A DNA stretch of 64,000 nucleotides from Ezakiella coagulans (lineage in GTDB: Bacteria > Bacillota > Clostridia > Tissierellales > Peptoniphilaceae), in the NCBI RefSeq assembly GCF_003096635.1, contig NZ_QEKV01000008.1, positions 1-64,000 of the forward strand, read 5' to 3'. The translations under genes and the position numbers were made by a program. Within the stretch, counting starts at the first letter, position 1; every line of letters starts with the position of its first letter. The notes beneath the pieces are model-generated. The model had not been told where the DNA came from, searched no databases, and was given only the letters and a program-made list of their open reading frames with translations. Below are positions 16,043-25,490 of the stretch, in pieces.

Positions 16043-17825
16043 ATCTTTTAATTTCAGCAGTTGCTTTTTTAAGCCATGCTTTTTCTTCTTCAGTTTTCAT
16101 ATGACTTTGTGTGTTTTCAAAAACTTTTTTGTGATATTCATTTATATATTCAAGCTCTTCATCGCTCAAAAGTGAAACATCAATCAGTTCTCTTTCATAC
16201 GGACAAAGTGTAAGATTCATAAATCCGAAGAATTGACCGAATTGTGTGGTCTTATATTCTGTAACCGTTACAAGATTTTCAATTCTAATTCCGTGTTTTC
16301 CTTCTTTATAAATTCCAGGTTCATTTGAAATAACCATTCCAGGTTGAAGTGGAACATTTATAATAGCTTTCGAAATCGACATCGGTCCTTCGTGAACGCC
16401 AAGACAATAACCTACGCCATGACCCGTGCCATGTTTAAAATCGATTCCTTCTTTCCACATTGCACTTCTTGCCATTACATCAAGATGACATCCGCAAGTT
16501 CCATTCAAGAACTTTGTCAAAAATAAATTAATATGTCCTTTTAATGTCAAAGTATAATCTCTGATTTCTTCCGCGGTTGGGTTTCCAAGCGTCACAGTTC
16601 TTGTGATATCGGTTGTACCTTCATAATATTGTCCACCTGAGTCTACAAGATAAAGTCCTTCCGCCTTTATTTCAGAGTTGTTTTCATTTGATGCACTATA
16701 GTGTGCCATAGCTGCATTTGACTTGTATGCGGAAATAGTCTTAAATGATTCACTTATAAAACTTTCGTGTTCTGCTCTTATTTCGTGGAGTTTTTCTTCC
16801 GCTTCAAATTCATTCAATTCTATCTTTCCCGCATTTGCCTTTATCCAACAAAGATAACGGCTGACAGCAGCTCCATCAATGATATGTGCAAGTCTTTCAT
16901 TTTCAACTTCAGTATCGTTTTTGATAGCCTTCATCATTGTTGTAGGAAGCATTTCATCAATTACTTTCGTATTTTCAGATATAAGCTTGTATTGAAGTGC
17001 ATTAATTTTGTCACCAGAAATATAACATGCATCATTTTTATCAAGAGCAACAAGTTCGTCATTAACACTTTCGTACGGTGCGATTTTTACACCATTCTTT
17101 TGAAGATATCCCTTAACGCTCACGTCAATTTTATTTTCATCCACAAAAAGTGTGACATTGTGAGAATCAATCAAAAGATAGCTTACAACAATCGGAGTAT
17201 AAAGGTCATCTCTACCTCTTATATTAAGAGTGTACGCGATATCATCAAGAGTTGCCAAGAATAAATGAGTTGCACCCTTTTCTTCCATTTTTTCACGAAT
17301 AATCCCGAGTCTTTTTGTTGGATTTTCACCGGTATATTCTTCATCCAAAATAAATGCTTTACCTGATGGAAGTGGCGGTCTATCTTCCCAAAACTCACCT
17401 ATCAAATCTTTCTCAAATTTAAAATTTGTTTTATCTCCCAACTTTTTAACAAGTTTTTGATACATTGAATATGGTGTTATTTCACCATTAAAGCCAACTG
17501 TCTCTCCCGGCTTTACATTCTTTTTCAACCATTCGTCATAGAAATCAACACCTTCAAGTCCCCATTTCATAAGTTTGAAATCAGAACCTTCTATTTGTTT
17601 TTCCGCTTGAACATGATATCTTCCATCCGCCCAAAGTAGTGCCTCATTCTGAGTAACAACAACAAATCCTGCACTTCCTGTAAAACCCGTCATATATACT
17701 CTGGACTTATATCTGTCCAAAACATATTCGCTCATATGCGGATCTGACGTAGGTATTACAAAATAATCAATACCTTCTCTCTCCATAAGACTTCTTAACT
17801 TTTCAAGTCGTTCTCTTCTATTCAT
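16041..17825 (-). CDS. Xaa-Pro aminopeptidase (M24B, three-domain type)
   Basis: 594-aa metallopeptidase removing N-terminal residues before proline. It has the two creatinase-like N-terminal domains (WADGRYHVQAEKQIEG, the Trp/Asp/Arg signature) and a C-terminal pita-bread catalytic domain. The metal ligands are visible: Asp in VDSGGQYYEG, Asp in TTDITRT, His in HGTGHGVG, Glu in NEPGIY and Glu in RIENLV. Its length fits the eukaryote-like long form rather than E. coli PepP. The ATG at 17825 is preferred: an in-frame ATG at 17837 overlaps the GGAGG ribosome site. It lies 26 nt downstream of tkt and is last in the operon. Confidence 0.93.
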   Translation of the reverse strand: MNRRERLEKLRSLMEREGIDYFVIPTSDPHMSEYVLDRYKSRVYMTGFTGSAGFVVVTQNEALLWADGRYHVQAEKQIEGSDFKLMKWGLEGVDFYDEWLKKNVKPGETVGFNGEITPYSMYQKLVKKLGDKTNFKFEKDLIGEFWEDRPPLPSGKAFILDEEYTGENPTKRLGIIREKMEEKGATHLFLATLDDIAYTLNIRGRDDLYTPIVVSYLLIDSHNVTLFVDENKIDVSVKGYLQKNGVKIAPYESVNDELVALDKNDACYISGDKINALQYKLISENTKVIDEMLPTTMMKAIKNDTEVENERLAHIIDGAAVSRYLCWIKANAGKIELNEFEAEEKLHEIRAEHESFISESFKTISAYKSNAAMAHYSASNENNSEIKAEGLYLVDSGGQYYEGTTDITRTVTLGNPTAEEIRDYTLTLKGHINLFLTKFLNGTCGCHLDVMARSAMWKEGIDFKHGTGHGVGYCLGVHEGPMSISKAIINVPLQPGMVISNEPGIYKEGKHGIRIENLVTVTEYKTTQFGQFFGFMNLTLCPYERELIDVSLLSDEELEYINEYHKKVFENTQSHMKTEEEKAWLKKATAEIKR

Positions 17826-17851
17826 TTTAACCTCCATAATCCCTTATTAAA

Positions 17852-19813
17852 TTAATTTTCTTTTATGAATGACTCCAATTTGTCTGCAATTTTTTCAGGA
17901 GTAAATCCGAAATGCTCAAAAAGTTCTGAGCCCGGTGCACTTGCTCCAAATCTGTCGAGGCCTATCTTGAGTCCACCTTTTGTATATTTGTCCCATCCGA
18001 ATGTTGAAAGAGCTTCAACTGAAGCTGTCTTTACGCCACACGGTAAAACACTTTCTCTATATTCTTCGTCCTGTTCATCAAACAAATCCCATGAAGGCAT
18101 TGATACAACACGAACTCCATATCCTTTGTCTTCAAGAATCTTAGAAGCTTCCATTGTAACTCCAACTTCCGAGCCGGTTGCGACTACAACAAGATCAAGT
18201 TTATCTTTTTCTGTTTTAGCAATATATGCACCATATTTTAAGTTTTCGCTTTCTATTTTTAAAGTTTCCAACTTTTGTCTCGATAAAATAAGAGCTGTCG
18301 GCTTTGTTGCCTTTTGTGCAACTTCCCATGCATATACAGTTTCATTAAAATCCGCAGGCCTTATAACCGAAAAATTCGGCAAACTTCTAAGCATTGCCAA
18401 GTGTTCTATCGGTTCATGTGTAGGACCGTCTTCTCCAACCCCTATTGAGTCGTGTGTCAAAATATATGTGACCGGAAGGTTCATCAGTGCTGCAAGCCTC
18501 ATTGCCGGCTTCATATAATCGCTGAAAACAAAGAACGTTGCACAGAACGGTTTAAGGCCTCCATGAAGAGCAATTCCGTTTGAGATTGCAGCCATCGCAA
18601 ACTCTCTTACGCCGAAGTGTATATTTCTTTCATTGTAATCGCTGGAACTTATAAATCCGCTATCTTTTATTTGACTGTTGTTCGACGGACCCAAGTCTGC
18701 CGAACCTCCTATCATATTTGGAATAGCTTTTGCAACCTCTTGTAAAGCTGCACCGCTCGCACTTCTTGTTGCATCTTTTTCCTTAGAATCTAGTAGTTTT
18801 GACAAATCCGCTTCATGTTTGAAGTGAATCCAATCAATATATTCTCTATATTTGTCAGGATTTTTACTTTCATATTCTTGAAGCTTTTTCTTATATTCAT
18901 CGTAGACTTTTTTCTTTTCTTCTACGATTTTTGCTGCATTCTCTTTGACGTCTTCCGGAACTGTAAACTCTTCTGTTTCATTCCATTTAATTTTTTCAAC
19001 CAACGCTTTTCTATTATCTTCGCCTATTGGTGCTCCATGAGACTTTTCAGAGCCTTCCACGCTTCCTGCACCGAATCCGATAACAGTTTTAACTTCAATA
19101 ATTGATGGACGTTCGTCTTTCTTTGCATTTTCAATCGCTTCTTTTATTTTCTCTGTATCATTTCCATCTTCGACTCTTTGAGTGTGCCATCCATAAGCTT
19201 CAAATCTCTTCAATGTGTCATCGTGGAATGTGATTTCCGTATTTCCTTCGATTGAAATATTATTTGAATCGTATAAAACTATAAGACGACCTAATTTATG
19301 ACTACCCGCAAAACTTGCAGCTTCGTGTGAAATGCCCTCCATGAGACATCCGTCTCCTACAAGAGCATAAGTGTAGTGATCCACCGGTGACCAGCCGTCA
19401 ACAGTGAAATGTGATCTCATGTGTGCCTCAGCGAGTGCCATTCCAACAGCCATTGTAATCCCTTGTCCTAAAGGTCCTGTTGTTGCATCAACCCCATCAG
19501 TGTCTCCATACTCAGGATGTCCTGGAGTTTTTGATCCCCATTGTCTGAAATTCTTAATATCGTCAATGCTTACATCAAATCCGAACAAATTTAATAAACT
19601 GTAAAGTATAGCACTTCCATGACCTGCACTAAGTACAAATCTGTCTCTGTTAATCCACTTCGGCTTTTCAGGATTAAAATTCAAAAAATCCTTATAAAGT
19701 GTGTAGAGCATTGGTGCTGAACCGAGCGGTAAACCCGGGTGCCCCGACTTTGCCTTCTCAATCATATCAACCGATAGCATTCTTAGTGAACTAATAGTTT
19801 TGTTATCAATCAT
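17852..19813 (-). CDS. tkt: Transketolase
   Basis: TPP enzyme moving two-carbon units between pentose-phosphate and glycolytic sugars. 653 aa, full-length fusion of both halves. The N-terminal half has SGHPGLPLG and the TPP motif GDGCLMEG with its SNNISIEG end. The C-terminal half has GVREFAMAAISNGIALHGG, and the substrate loop HDSIGVGEDGPTHEP. It supplies erythrose-4-phosphate, a precursor for the shikimate genes at 50-55 kb. ATG follows GGAGG and overlaps the tagA stop by 8 nt (ATGATTGA), so it is translationally coupled to a cell-wall glycosyltransferase gene. Confidence 0.98.
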   Translation of the reverse strand: MIDNKTISSLRMLSVDMIEKAKSGHPGLPLGSAPMLYTLYKDFLNFNPEKPKWINRDRFVLSAGHGSAILYSLLNLFGFDVSIDDIKNFRQWGSKTPGHPEYGDTDGVDATTGPLGQGITMAVGMALAEAHMRSHFTVDGWSPVDHYTYALVGDGCLMEGISHEAASFAGSHKLGRLIVLYDSNNISIEGNTEITFHDDTLKRFEAYGWHTQRVEDGNDTEKIKEAIENAKKDERPSIIEVKTVIGFGAGSVEGSEKSHGAPIGEDNRKALVEKIKWNETEEFTVPEDVKENAAKIVEEKKKVYDEYKKKLQEYESKNPDKYREYIDWIHFKHEADLSKLLDSKEKDATRSASGAALQEVAKAIPNMIGGSADLGPSNNSQIKDSGFISSSDYNERNIHFGVREFAMAAISNGIALHGGLKPFCATFFVFSDYMKPAMRLAALMNLPVTYILTHDSIGVGEDGPTHEPIEHLAMLRSLPNFSVIRPADFNETVYAWEVAQKATKPTALILSRQKLETLKIESENLKYGAYIAKTEKDKLDLVVVATGSEVGVTMEASKILEDKGYGVRVVSMPSWDLFDEQDEEYRESVLPCGVKTASVEALSTFGWDKYTKGGLKIGLDRFGASAPGSELFEHFGFTPEKIADKLESFIKEN

Positions 19814-20552
19814 TATTTTCCTCCATAAAACAACTATTTTTAGTAAAAACTATTTTCCATAAAAACACAGGTATAACAACTTGTCTTTTAATTCTACCCG
19901 GGTCTTTTACCAACCTATAAAACCATTCAAGCCCCACCTTTTGCATCCAACGCGGTGCTCTTTTAACCTCTCCGCTCATGACGTCAAGACTGCCGCCACA
20001 AGCAATTGAAACCTTCGGCACTTGAGTTTTTGTAAGGAATATTTCCTGCTTTGGAAAACCCATTGCCGCAATCAATAAATCCGGTTTTGTTTCTTCAATA
20101 TCTTTTAAGATCTGCCCCTCTTCAGAAAACCCATCTTTAAAATACCCATTATGTTGACCTTTTACAACAATATTCGGAAATTTCTCCTTAATATTGATAA
20201 TTGCCTTTTGAAGAATCTCATCCTTAGCGCCGACAAAATAAACTGAATAACAATTGTCGTCAGCTATTTTAAGAAGTCTTTCAAGCGTTTCAATTCCAGT
20301 TTGTCGCTTTTCTCCATTCACGCCCTTAAGTTTCTCGGCAATTTTTATTCCGATTCCATCTTTCAAAACAAGTGAGGAATTATTTATCATATTCCTCAAA
20401 CTGTCACTTTTGTTCGCCGCCATTACTATTTCCGGATTTGGTGTCACAATTCTCAGATTCGACTCACTCATAAATGCATTTTCCAGAATATTTAAAAGTT
20501 CATCGTCAGATATATTTGAAAACTTTATATTTAAAACATTCACTTTATTCAT
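19806..20552 (-). CDS. WecG/TagA/CpsF family glycosyltransferase
   Basis: 248-aa enzyme of the family that adds N-acetylmannosaminuronic acid or ManNAc to lipid-linked GlcNAc during wall polysaccharide or teichoic acid linkage-unit synthesis. Characteristic segments: VTPNPEIVMAA near the N-terminus (Thr and the catalytic Asp region LKDGIGI), VKGQHNGYFKD, PDLLIAAMGFPKQE, and the C-terminal KRAPRWMQKVGLEWFYRLVKDPGRIKR split across the active-site end. The ATG at 20552 is chosen because it overlaps the csaB stop (ATGAATAA) and follows GGGTGA; the longer ORF lacks a ribosome site. With CsaB just upstream, a pyruvylated secondary wall polymer is the likely product. Confidence 0.92.
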   Translation of the reverse strand: MNKVNVLNIKFSNISDDELLNILENAFMSESNLRIVTPNPEIVMAANKSDSLRNMINNSSLVLKDGIGIKIAEKLKGVNGEKRQTGIETLERLLKIADDNCYSVYFVGAKDEILQKAIINIKEKFPNIVVKGQHNGYFKDGFSEEGQILKDIEETKPDLLIAAMGFPKQEIFLTKTQVPKVSIACGGSLDVMSGEVKRAPRWMQKVGLEWFYRLVKDPGRIKRQVVIPVFLWKIVFTKNSCFMEENND

Positions 20553-22737
20553 CAAAATCACCCAAAATTTCCAAAACTTCCTCCGCATTTTGCCTTGCAA
20601 GCGACTGTCTCTTTCTCTCGTCTTTGCTTATATTTTCAAGATATTCGTCATCTTTTTCAAATGCATCAATTCTTTCATATAAATCATCTACTGTGAAATT
20701 ATTTATATCGACAATATACTTCGAACCTATATCTTTCATAAACCCATCAACTTTTGGGTCATAGCTTAATGCAAACGGTTTTGTTTCAACCGCAACCGAA
20801 TATATAAGTCCATGTAATCTCATCGAAACAACTTCCTTTGCCGCCGAAATAATTCCCATAAGTGTTCTAACACTCATCTCATCGTAGTATGCGTAAAGAT
20901 TTTCGTGGCTAAGCTTTGACTCGAGTTTCTTTAAAACATCCGTGTCTTTTGAGAGGTGCATTGGGAGAAGTAGAACTTTATGTCCGTCGTCCATAAACCG
21001 CTTCATTGCCACCGAAATCTTTTCGATAAATTCATCTTCCTTAGCCCAAGGTCTAAGATTTAAAACCATAAAGTCGCCTTCAAGCCCGATTTTATTTAAA
21101 ATAACTCTCGCTTCATCCATATCCGGTTTCAATAAAAATACCGGATCAGAACGAAGTTTCATATCTTCTTCTTTTAATCCTATATTCACAAGGTATTTAA
21201 ACGAATCTTCATCACGAAGCGAAATATAATCCACATTTTTCAATGTCTTCTTCGTCAAATACCTATTGAACTTTTTATTTATCGGCCCCACTCCGTTTGC
21301 ATAAATAACTGTCTTCTTTTTAAAACGCTTGCTGAGTGCAATCACAAAAAGATAATACCACAAGCTTCTCGAACTTGTTATATCCTGCAAAAGGCTGCCA
21401 CCTCCGCTCACAAGCATTTCTGAGGATTTCATCGCCTTTATAAGTTTTGGAAGGCTAAATCTGTAGACGCTTAAAAGATCGTAAACCTCACTTGTCTTTA
21501 TCGGATTATTGCTCAAAACCTTCAGTTTCAAATAAGGATTTATTGATTTTATCTCGGATGTGATAGCTTCCAAAATTGCATCGTCACCTTGATTGTCGAA
21601 ACCGTAAAAGCCCGAAAATAAAATTGTCTTGTCAAGAATCGCACGTTTATATATTCTTATATGCGTTTTCGCCATACTTATGGCGCTGTATTTTTCTTTT
21701 ATAAGCTCATTAAGATTTTCCCCCATTTTTATTCGAAGAGCTTCATCTTGTTTGAGCTTGATTAATTTTTTTGCAAAATCTTTATAGTCGCCGCTTTTAA
21801 AAGTGTATCCCGAAAAATCATCTTTTATAATGCTCGGAATGCCGCCAACCGCACTTGCAACCATCGGTTTCTTAAGCTTTCCACCCTCCAAAATTACGTA
21901 TGGAAAGCTTTCCGATAGCGATGTAAGTGTATTTATTTTAATGGCATTTAAAAATGAAAAAGGATCTTTTATTTCGCCCAAGAAATGTACATTCTTTTCA
22001 ATCCCCAGTTCTTTTGTAAGTACTACAAGTTCCTCTTTATGTCCGCCGTCGCCACCTATAAGAAAATCTGCATTTTCAACTTTTAAAAATTCCGCAGCAC
22101 CTCTCAAAAAAGTCTTGTGGTCCTTCACTTCGTCAAGACGAGCTAAAATTCCAATTTTAAAACTATTCGAGTCAAGATTGTATCTTTTACAAAATTCTTC
22201 ATTTGAAACACAATTCTCTTCCTTATTCAAATCGATTCCATTGTAAACAACGTCAATATTCTTGTCTGTAAATCCTCTCTCAAGGAGCATATTCTTAAAA
22301 TTATCCGATACGGCAATAAAGTTTTTAAATTTTTTCAGTGCTAAATAGTTCAGATTCTTAAAGATAAGTTGTTTATAAAACACACCTTTAAAATCGAGTC
22401 TATAGTCCGAATGCACAGTCGTAATAAATGGAACGTCAACTTTTTTTCTCAAAAAAAACGCAATAAAATTAGCCCTTGCTCCATGGCAATGGACTAATTC
22501 AATGTTTTGTTCCTTAATAAATTCCGCCAATTTATCGATAACTGATAAATCAAATCTGGATTTTTGTAAAAAAAGTTTGGTAGGAATTCCCAAAGATTTG
22601 GCTTCATCCAAAAAAACATCATCAATAAATACACCTAAAGTCACATCGATTTCTTCTTTAAGTGCACTTAAAAGAGCCATAATATGAGTTTTTGCACCAC
22701 CGGTATCGCCACCGCTGATGAGATGAAACACCTTCAT
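20545..22737 (-). CDS. Fusion protein: GT4 glycosyltransferase plus CsaB polysaccharide pyruvyl transferase
   Basis: 730 aa. Residues 1 to about 365 form a GT-B glycosyltransferase of family 4: ISGGDTGGAKTH at the N-terminus, HCHGARAN, YNGIDL, LARLDEVKDHKT and the E-x7-E pair in SESFPYVILEGG. From about 375 to the end it is a polysaccharide pyruvyl transferase (FSGFYGFDNQGDDAILEAI, LVSGGGSLLQDITS, SMRLHGLIYSVA) like CsaB, which puts ketal pyruvate on wall polysaccharide that anchors SLH-domain proteins. No stop or frameshift lies between the halves. The ATG at 22737 shares one base with the previous stop (TAATG) and follows a G-rich ribosome site. The domain assignments are seen; the substrate is inferred. 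Confidence 0.93.
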   Translation of the reverse strand: MKVFHLISGGDTGGAKTHIMALLSALKEEIDVTLGVFIDDVFLDEAKSLGIPTKLFLQKSRFDLSVIDKLAEFIKEQNIELVHCHGARANFIAFFLRKKVDVPFITTVHSDYRLDFKGVFYKQLIFKNLNYLALKKFKNFIAVSDNFKNMLLERGFTDKNIDVVYNGIDLNKEENCVSNEEFCKRYNLDSNSFKIGILARLDEVKDHKTFLRGAAEFLKVENADFLIGGDGGHKEELVVLTKELGIEKNVHFLGEIKDPFSFLNAIKINTLTSLSESFPYVILEGGKLKKPMVASAVGGIPSIIKDDFSGYTFKSGDYKDFAKKLIKLKQDEALRIKMGENLNELIKEKYSAISMAKTHIRIYKRAILDKTILFSGFYGFDNQGDDAILEAITSEIKSINPYLKLKVLSNNPIKTSEVYDLLSVYRFSLPKLIKAMKSSEMLVSGGGSLLQDITSSRSLWYYLFVIALSKRFKKKTVIYANGVGPINKKFNRYLTKKTLKNVDYISLRDEDSFKYLVNIGLKEEDMKLRSDPVFLLKPDMDEARVILNKIGLEGDFMVLNLRPWAKEDEFIEKISVAMKRFMDDGHKVLLLPMHLSKDTDVLKKLESKLSHENLYAYYDEMSVRTLMGIISAAKEVVSMRLHGLIYSVAVETKPFALSYDPKVDGFMKDIGSKYIVDINNFTVDDLYERIDAFEKDDEYLENISKDERKRQSLARQNAEEVLEILGDFDE

Positions 22738-23687
22738 TAATAGATTTCCCCCTCTATAGGTTGTAAGTACCAATTGTTTATATTCTTTATGTCAAAGTCG
22801 ACATTTCTTTTCTTTGCAACAAACGGTATTGAGCTTCTTGCAAAACTGAATCCCAATCTTTTTAGAGATGTACTATATACCGAGTTTTGCCAAATGCCTA
22901 CAAGCGAAACTTCTCTTTCCCTGCCAATTTCGACGAGTTTTGAAATTAACGCCTCAAATGAAACTTCGTCTTTTGCAAAAATATCCATTGTCATATAATA
23001 TTTTATATCGTTTCGTTCAATGAATCTATATATTAAATATCCGGAAAACTCGCCACTCGTTTTTGCGACCAAAATTTCACAATCGCCCCAATGTTTGAGT
23101 CTTTTTGAAAGAAAATCTGTCGTCCTTTTTGTATAAATTTTTCCGCTAGAGATTGTTTCGTCTCCTAAATTTTCTATGTCCCCTAAATTTTTTGTCTCAG
23201 ATACTTCCACTCCTGATATGTCAAGTGTCTTCGAACGTTTATCACGAATTTTATTAATAAAAGAAACAATTGTGCCAAGTATGGAATGCCCCTGCATTAT
23301 GTCGGAAGAATTTAAAATCTTTGCAAACACTTGTACTTCGCCTACGATTGAGTAATCTTGTTTATCGACCAAATTCAAAAGTTCATATTGAAGCGGAAAG
23401 CCGTAGAACAAATCAATGTCCCCGTTTTCCTTTTCAAACTCCTTATAAAGTGCCGTAAAAATTCCTTGCTTTCTTTTTTCTTCGGCAACTGCATTGTCGA
23501 GCATAAAACCGCCATTAATTTCACCCACCGGTGACAGAAGAACTCTCTTGTCGCATCCAAGATGAGCAATCGCCTTTCCATCCTCTTCTACATATTTATG
23601 AACCGGATTTGTATATCTCGACTCAAATTCATCCACGCTTTCAAACTTCAACGTTTCTTTAATTAAGTCAATTGCGTTTTCGTTCAT
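22737..23687 (-). CDS. GNAT family N-acetyltransferase, two-domain
   Basis: 316 aa. The N-terminal half has a GNAT core: [21 protein letters not shown] carries the R/Q-x-x-G motif, preceded by two strands ([11 protein letters not shown]). The second half (about 190-316) looks like another, more degenerate acetyltransferase-like domain ([22 protein letters not shown]). It ends in [12 protein letters not shown]. It overlaps mazF by 4 nt and csaB by 1 nt, so belongs to the wall operon. The substrate is unknown; context makes an amino-sugar or wall precursor plausible but unproven. Confidence 0.7.
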   Translation of the reverse strand: MNENAIDLIKETLKFESVDEFESRYTNPVHKYVEEDGKAIAHLGCDKRVLLSPVGEINGGFMLDNAVAEEKRKQGIFTALYKEFEKENGDIDLFYGFPLQYELLNLVDKQDYSIVGEVQVFAKILNSSDIMQGHSILGTIVSFINKIRDKRSKTLDISGVEVSETKNLGDIENLGDETISSGKIYTKRTTDFLSKRLKHWGDCEILVAKTSGEFSGYLIYRFIERNDIKYYMTMDIFAKDEVSFEALISKLVEIGREREVSLVGIWQNSVYSTSLKRLGFSFARSSIPFVAKKRNVDFDIKNINNWYLQPIEGEIY

Positions 23688-24226
23688 TTTGCCTCCAAAC
23701 TCAAACTTATTCTTAGAGCTTCGTCAATCTTTTTCAATAAATCGTCCGGAAGTCGCCCTATTTTATCCTTAAGCCTCTTTTTATCTATAGTTCTTACCTG
23801 CTCCAACAGAATCACCGATTCTTTCGGCAATCCGCAATTCTTGTCTCCGACTTTCACATGTGTCGGTAGATTCGTCTTGTTTTTTACAGACGTTATCGCT
23901 GCAACAATTGTAGTCGGCGAAAACTTGTTTCCAACGTCATTTTGAACGATAAGAACAGGTCTAACTCCACCCTGTTCGCTTCCTATTACCGGAGATAAAT
24001 CCGCATAAAGAAGATCGCCTCTTGAAATAGACTTATCATCCTTTTGATTTTCCTTTTTGGAAAACGGACTCTTGTTATCACTCTGACCGTCGGTGTTTTT
24101 CTTAAACTTTATAGACGGATTCGAGTGCATACCGACTGAAGAATTAGAATTTTTATTTGTATTCTCCGCACGGTTGACATCTTCAAAAGATTCTTTTTTA
24201 TTTGCTAAATCATTGTTTTTATTCAT
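23684..24226 (-). CDS. MazF/PemK (NdoA-like) endoribonuclease with N-terminal disordered extension
   Basis: 180 aa. Residues 67-180 match the Firmicute EndoA/MazF family closely: [19 protein letters not shown], active-site Arg89 in GVRPVLI and Thr105 in [10 protein letters not shown], then [13 protein letters not shown]. Such enzymes cut mRNA at short motifs (UACAU in B. subtilis). Residues 1-66 are rich in Asn, Lys, Ser and Asp, without hydrophobic segments: probably disordered. In B. subtilis the antitoxin gene sits between alr and ndoA; here the ATG at 24226 shares a base with the alr stop (TAATG), so no separate antitoxin gene is present. The extension might replace it, which is speculation. 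Confidence 0.92.
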   Translation of the reverse strand: MNKNNDLANKKESFEDVNRAENTNKNSNSSVGMHSNPSIKFKKNTDGQSDNKSPFSKKENQKDDKSISRGDLLYADLSPVIGSEQGGVRPVLIVQNDVGNKFSPTTIVAAITSVKNKTNLPTHVKVGDKNCGLPKESVILLEQVRTIDKKRLKDKIGRLPDDLLKKIDEALRISLSLEAK

Positions 24227-25389
24227 TATAAATAGTTGATTATTTGAGAGATTTCGCCGTCTTTGATATATACTCGAGGTATTCTGCGAGAAATCGAGCA
24301 CATAACTTCGTAGTGAATTGTTCCCATCATCTTTGCCATGTCAGTTAAATCGGTGTCATTTTTACCGTGACCGAAAATAACAACTTCATCACCAATCTTT
24401 ACATCGTCGATATCCGTAACATCAACCATAAATTGATCCATACAAATCGAACCTATCGATGGTGCTTTTATATCGTTCACCGTAACCATGAGTTTATTCG
24501 ACAAAAGCCTTGAAATGCCATCTGCATATCCGAGTGGAATTGTTGCAACCTTTGTAATTCTTCTCGTCACATAAGAATGACCATAACTTATGCCACTTCC
24601 TTCAGGAAGAACTTTCAAGTTACTTATTAGAGCTTTCAAAGTCATAAGCGGTCTCAAATCCATCTTGTGCGGAATGTCCGGGTCAGGCAAATAGCCGTAC
24701 ATAATGATGCCAGGTCTCACATAATCCAAATCATATTCCGGATAGTCGATAATAGCTCCCGAATTTGAAATGTGCCTTTTTAACTTTTTACCGCTTGCAG
24801 ATTCAATGCTATTTACAAATGAATCAAAAATTTCGTACTGCTTTCTCGTGTTTCCTTGGTCATTTGGAACGTCTGCAGTTGCAAAATGGCTGAAAATACC
24901 TTCGCAAATGATGTTCTTCATTTCAAGAATTTTTAAAATTCTTTCAAATGCAACCGTTCCCGGTAAAAAACCGATTCTGCTCATTCCTGTATCAACTTTA
25001 ATGTGAATTTTCGCTTTTTTATTTAATTCTGCCGCACATTCATCTATAAGCTTTGCCTGTTCATAATCATATACAGTCATGTCCAAATTGTTTTCAATAG
25101 CACCTTTAATTTCCGAATCCCTGATATAATTTAAAAGAAGTATTGGATCTGTGATTCCGGCTTTCCTTAGCTCAAGTCCTTCTGATAAAATTGAAACACA
25201 AAATCTATGAACTCCAAGTGTATTTAATTCTCGAGCAACTGTGACTGCATCGTGGTTATAAGCATTTGCCTTAATAACCGCCATAATTTCGCTACCCGGT
25301 TTTACACTTTCCTTAATAGTATGTATGTTGTGTTTAAGATTATCCAAATTTATCTCAAGCCAACATGGGCGTATCTCATCAAAATTCAT
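24226..25389 (-). CDS. alr: Alanine racemase
   Basis: PLP enzyme making D-alanine for peptidoglycan. 387 aa. The PLP lysine is Lys40 (AVIKANAY) and the second catalytic base Tyr269 (GISYGHSY); DTGMSRIGF and RPGIIMYG are typical. The usual AYGHG after the lysine reads AYNHD, an unusual double change next to the cofactor. AGGAGG precedes the ATG. The promoter is TTGTAT-17-TATAAT at 25421-25449. First gene of a seven-gene operon ending at pepP. Confidence 0.97.
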   Translation of the reverse strand: MNFDEIRPCWLEINLDNLKHNIHTIKESVKPGSEIMAVIKANAYNHDAVTVARELNTLGVHRFCVSILSEGLELRKAGITDPILLLNYIRDSEIKGAIENNLDMTVYDYEQAKLIDECAAELNKKAKIHIKVDTGMSRIGFLPGTVAFERILKILEMKNIICEGIFSHFATADVPNDQGNTRKQYEIFDSFVNSIESASGKKLKRHISNSGAIIDYPEYDLDYVRPGIIMYGYLPDPDIPHKMDLRPLMTLKALISNLKVLPEGSGISYGHSYVTRRITKVATIPLGYADGISRLLSNKLMVTVNDIKAPSIGSICMDQFMVDVTDIDDVKIGDEVVIFGHGKNDTDLTDMAKMMGTIHYEVMCSISRRIPRVYIKDGEISQIINYL

Positions 25390-25420
25390 CTTGCTCCTCC
25401 TTTCTTAATCACTAACTTGA

Positions 25421-25449
25421 ATTATACCACATTTTGTAATTTAATACAA
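25421..25449 (-). promoter_or_regulatory. Promoter of the alr operon
   Basis: TTGTAT (25449-25444), 17-bp spacer, TATAAT (25426-25421) on the minus strand. It overlaps the divergent promoter for the HD-domain gene. Confidence 0.75.
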
Positions 25450-25462
25450 TTATGGGTATAAA
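25434..25462 (+). promoter_or_regulatory. Promoter of HD/GNAT-DUF3841 pair
   Basis: TTGTAA (25434-25439), 17-bp spacer, TATAAA (25457-25462). Its -35 is interleaved with the alr promoter, so the two transcription units compete for the same DNA. Confidence 0.65.
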
Positions 25463-25490
25463 ATAAATATCGAATAAATTGGAGGTAAAT

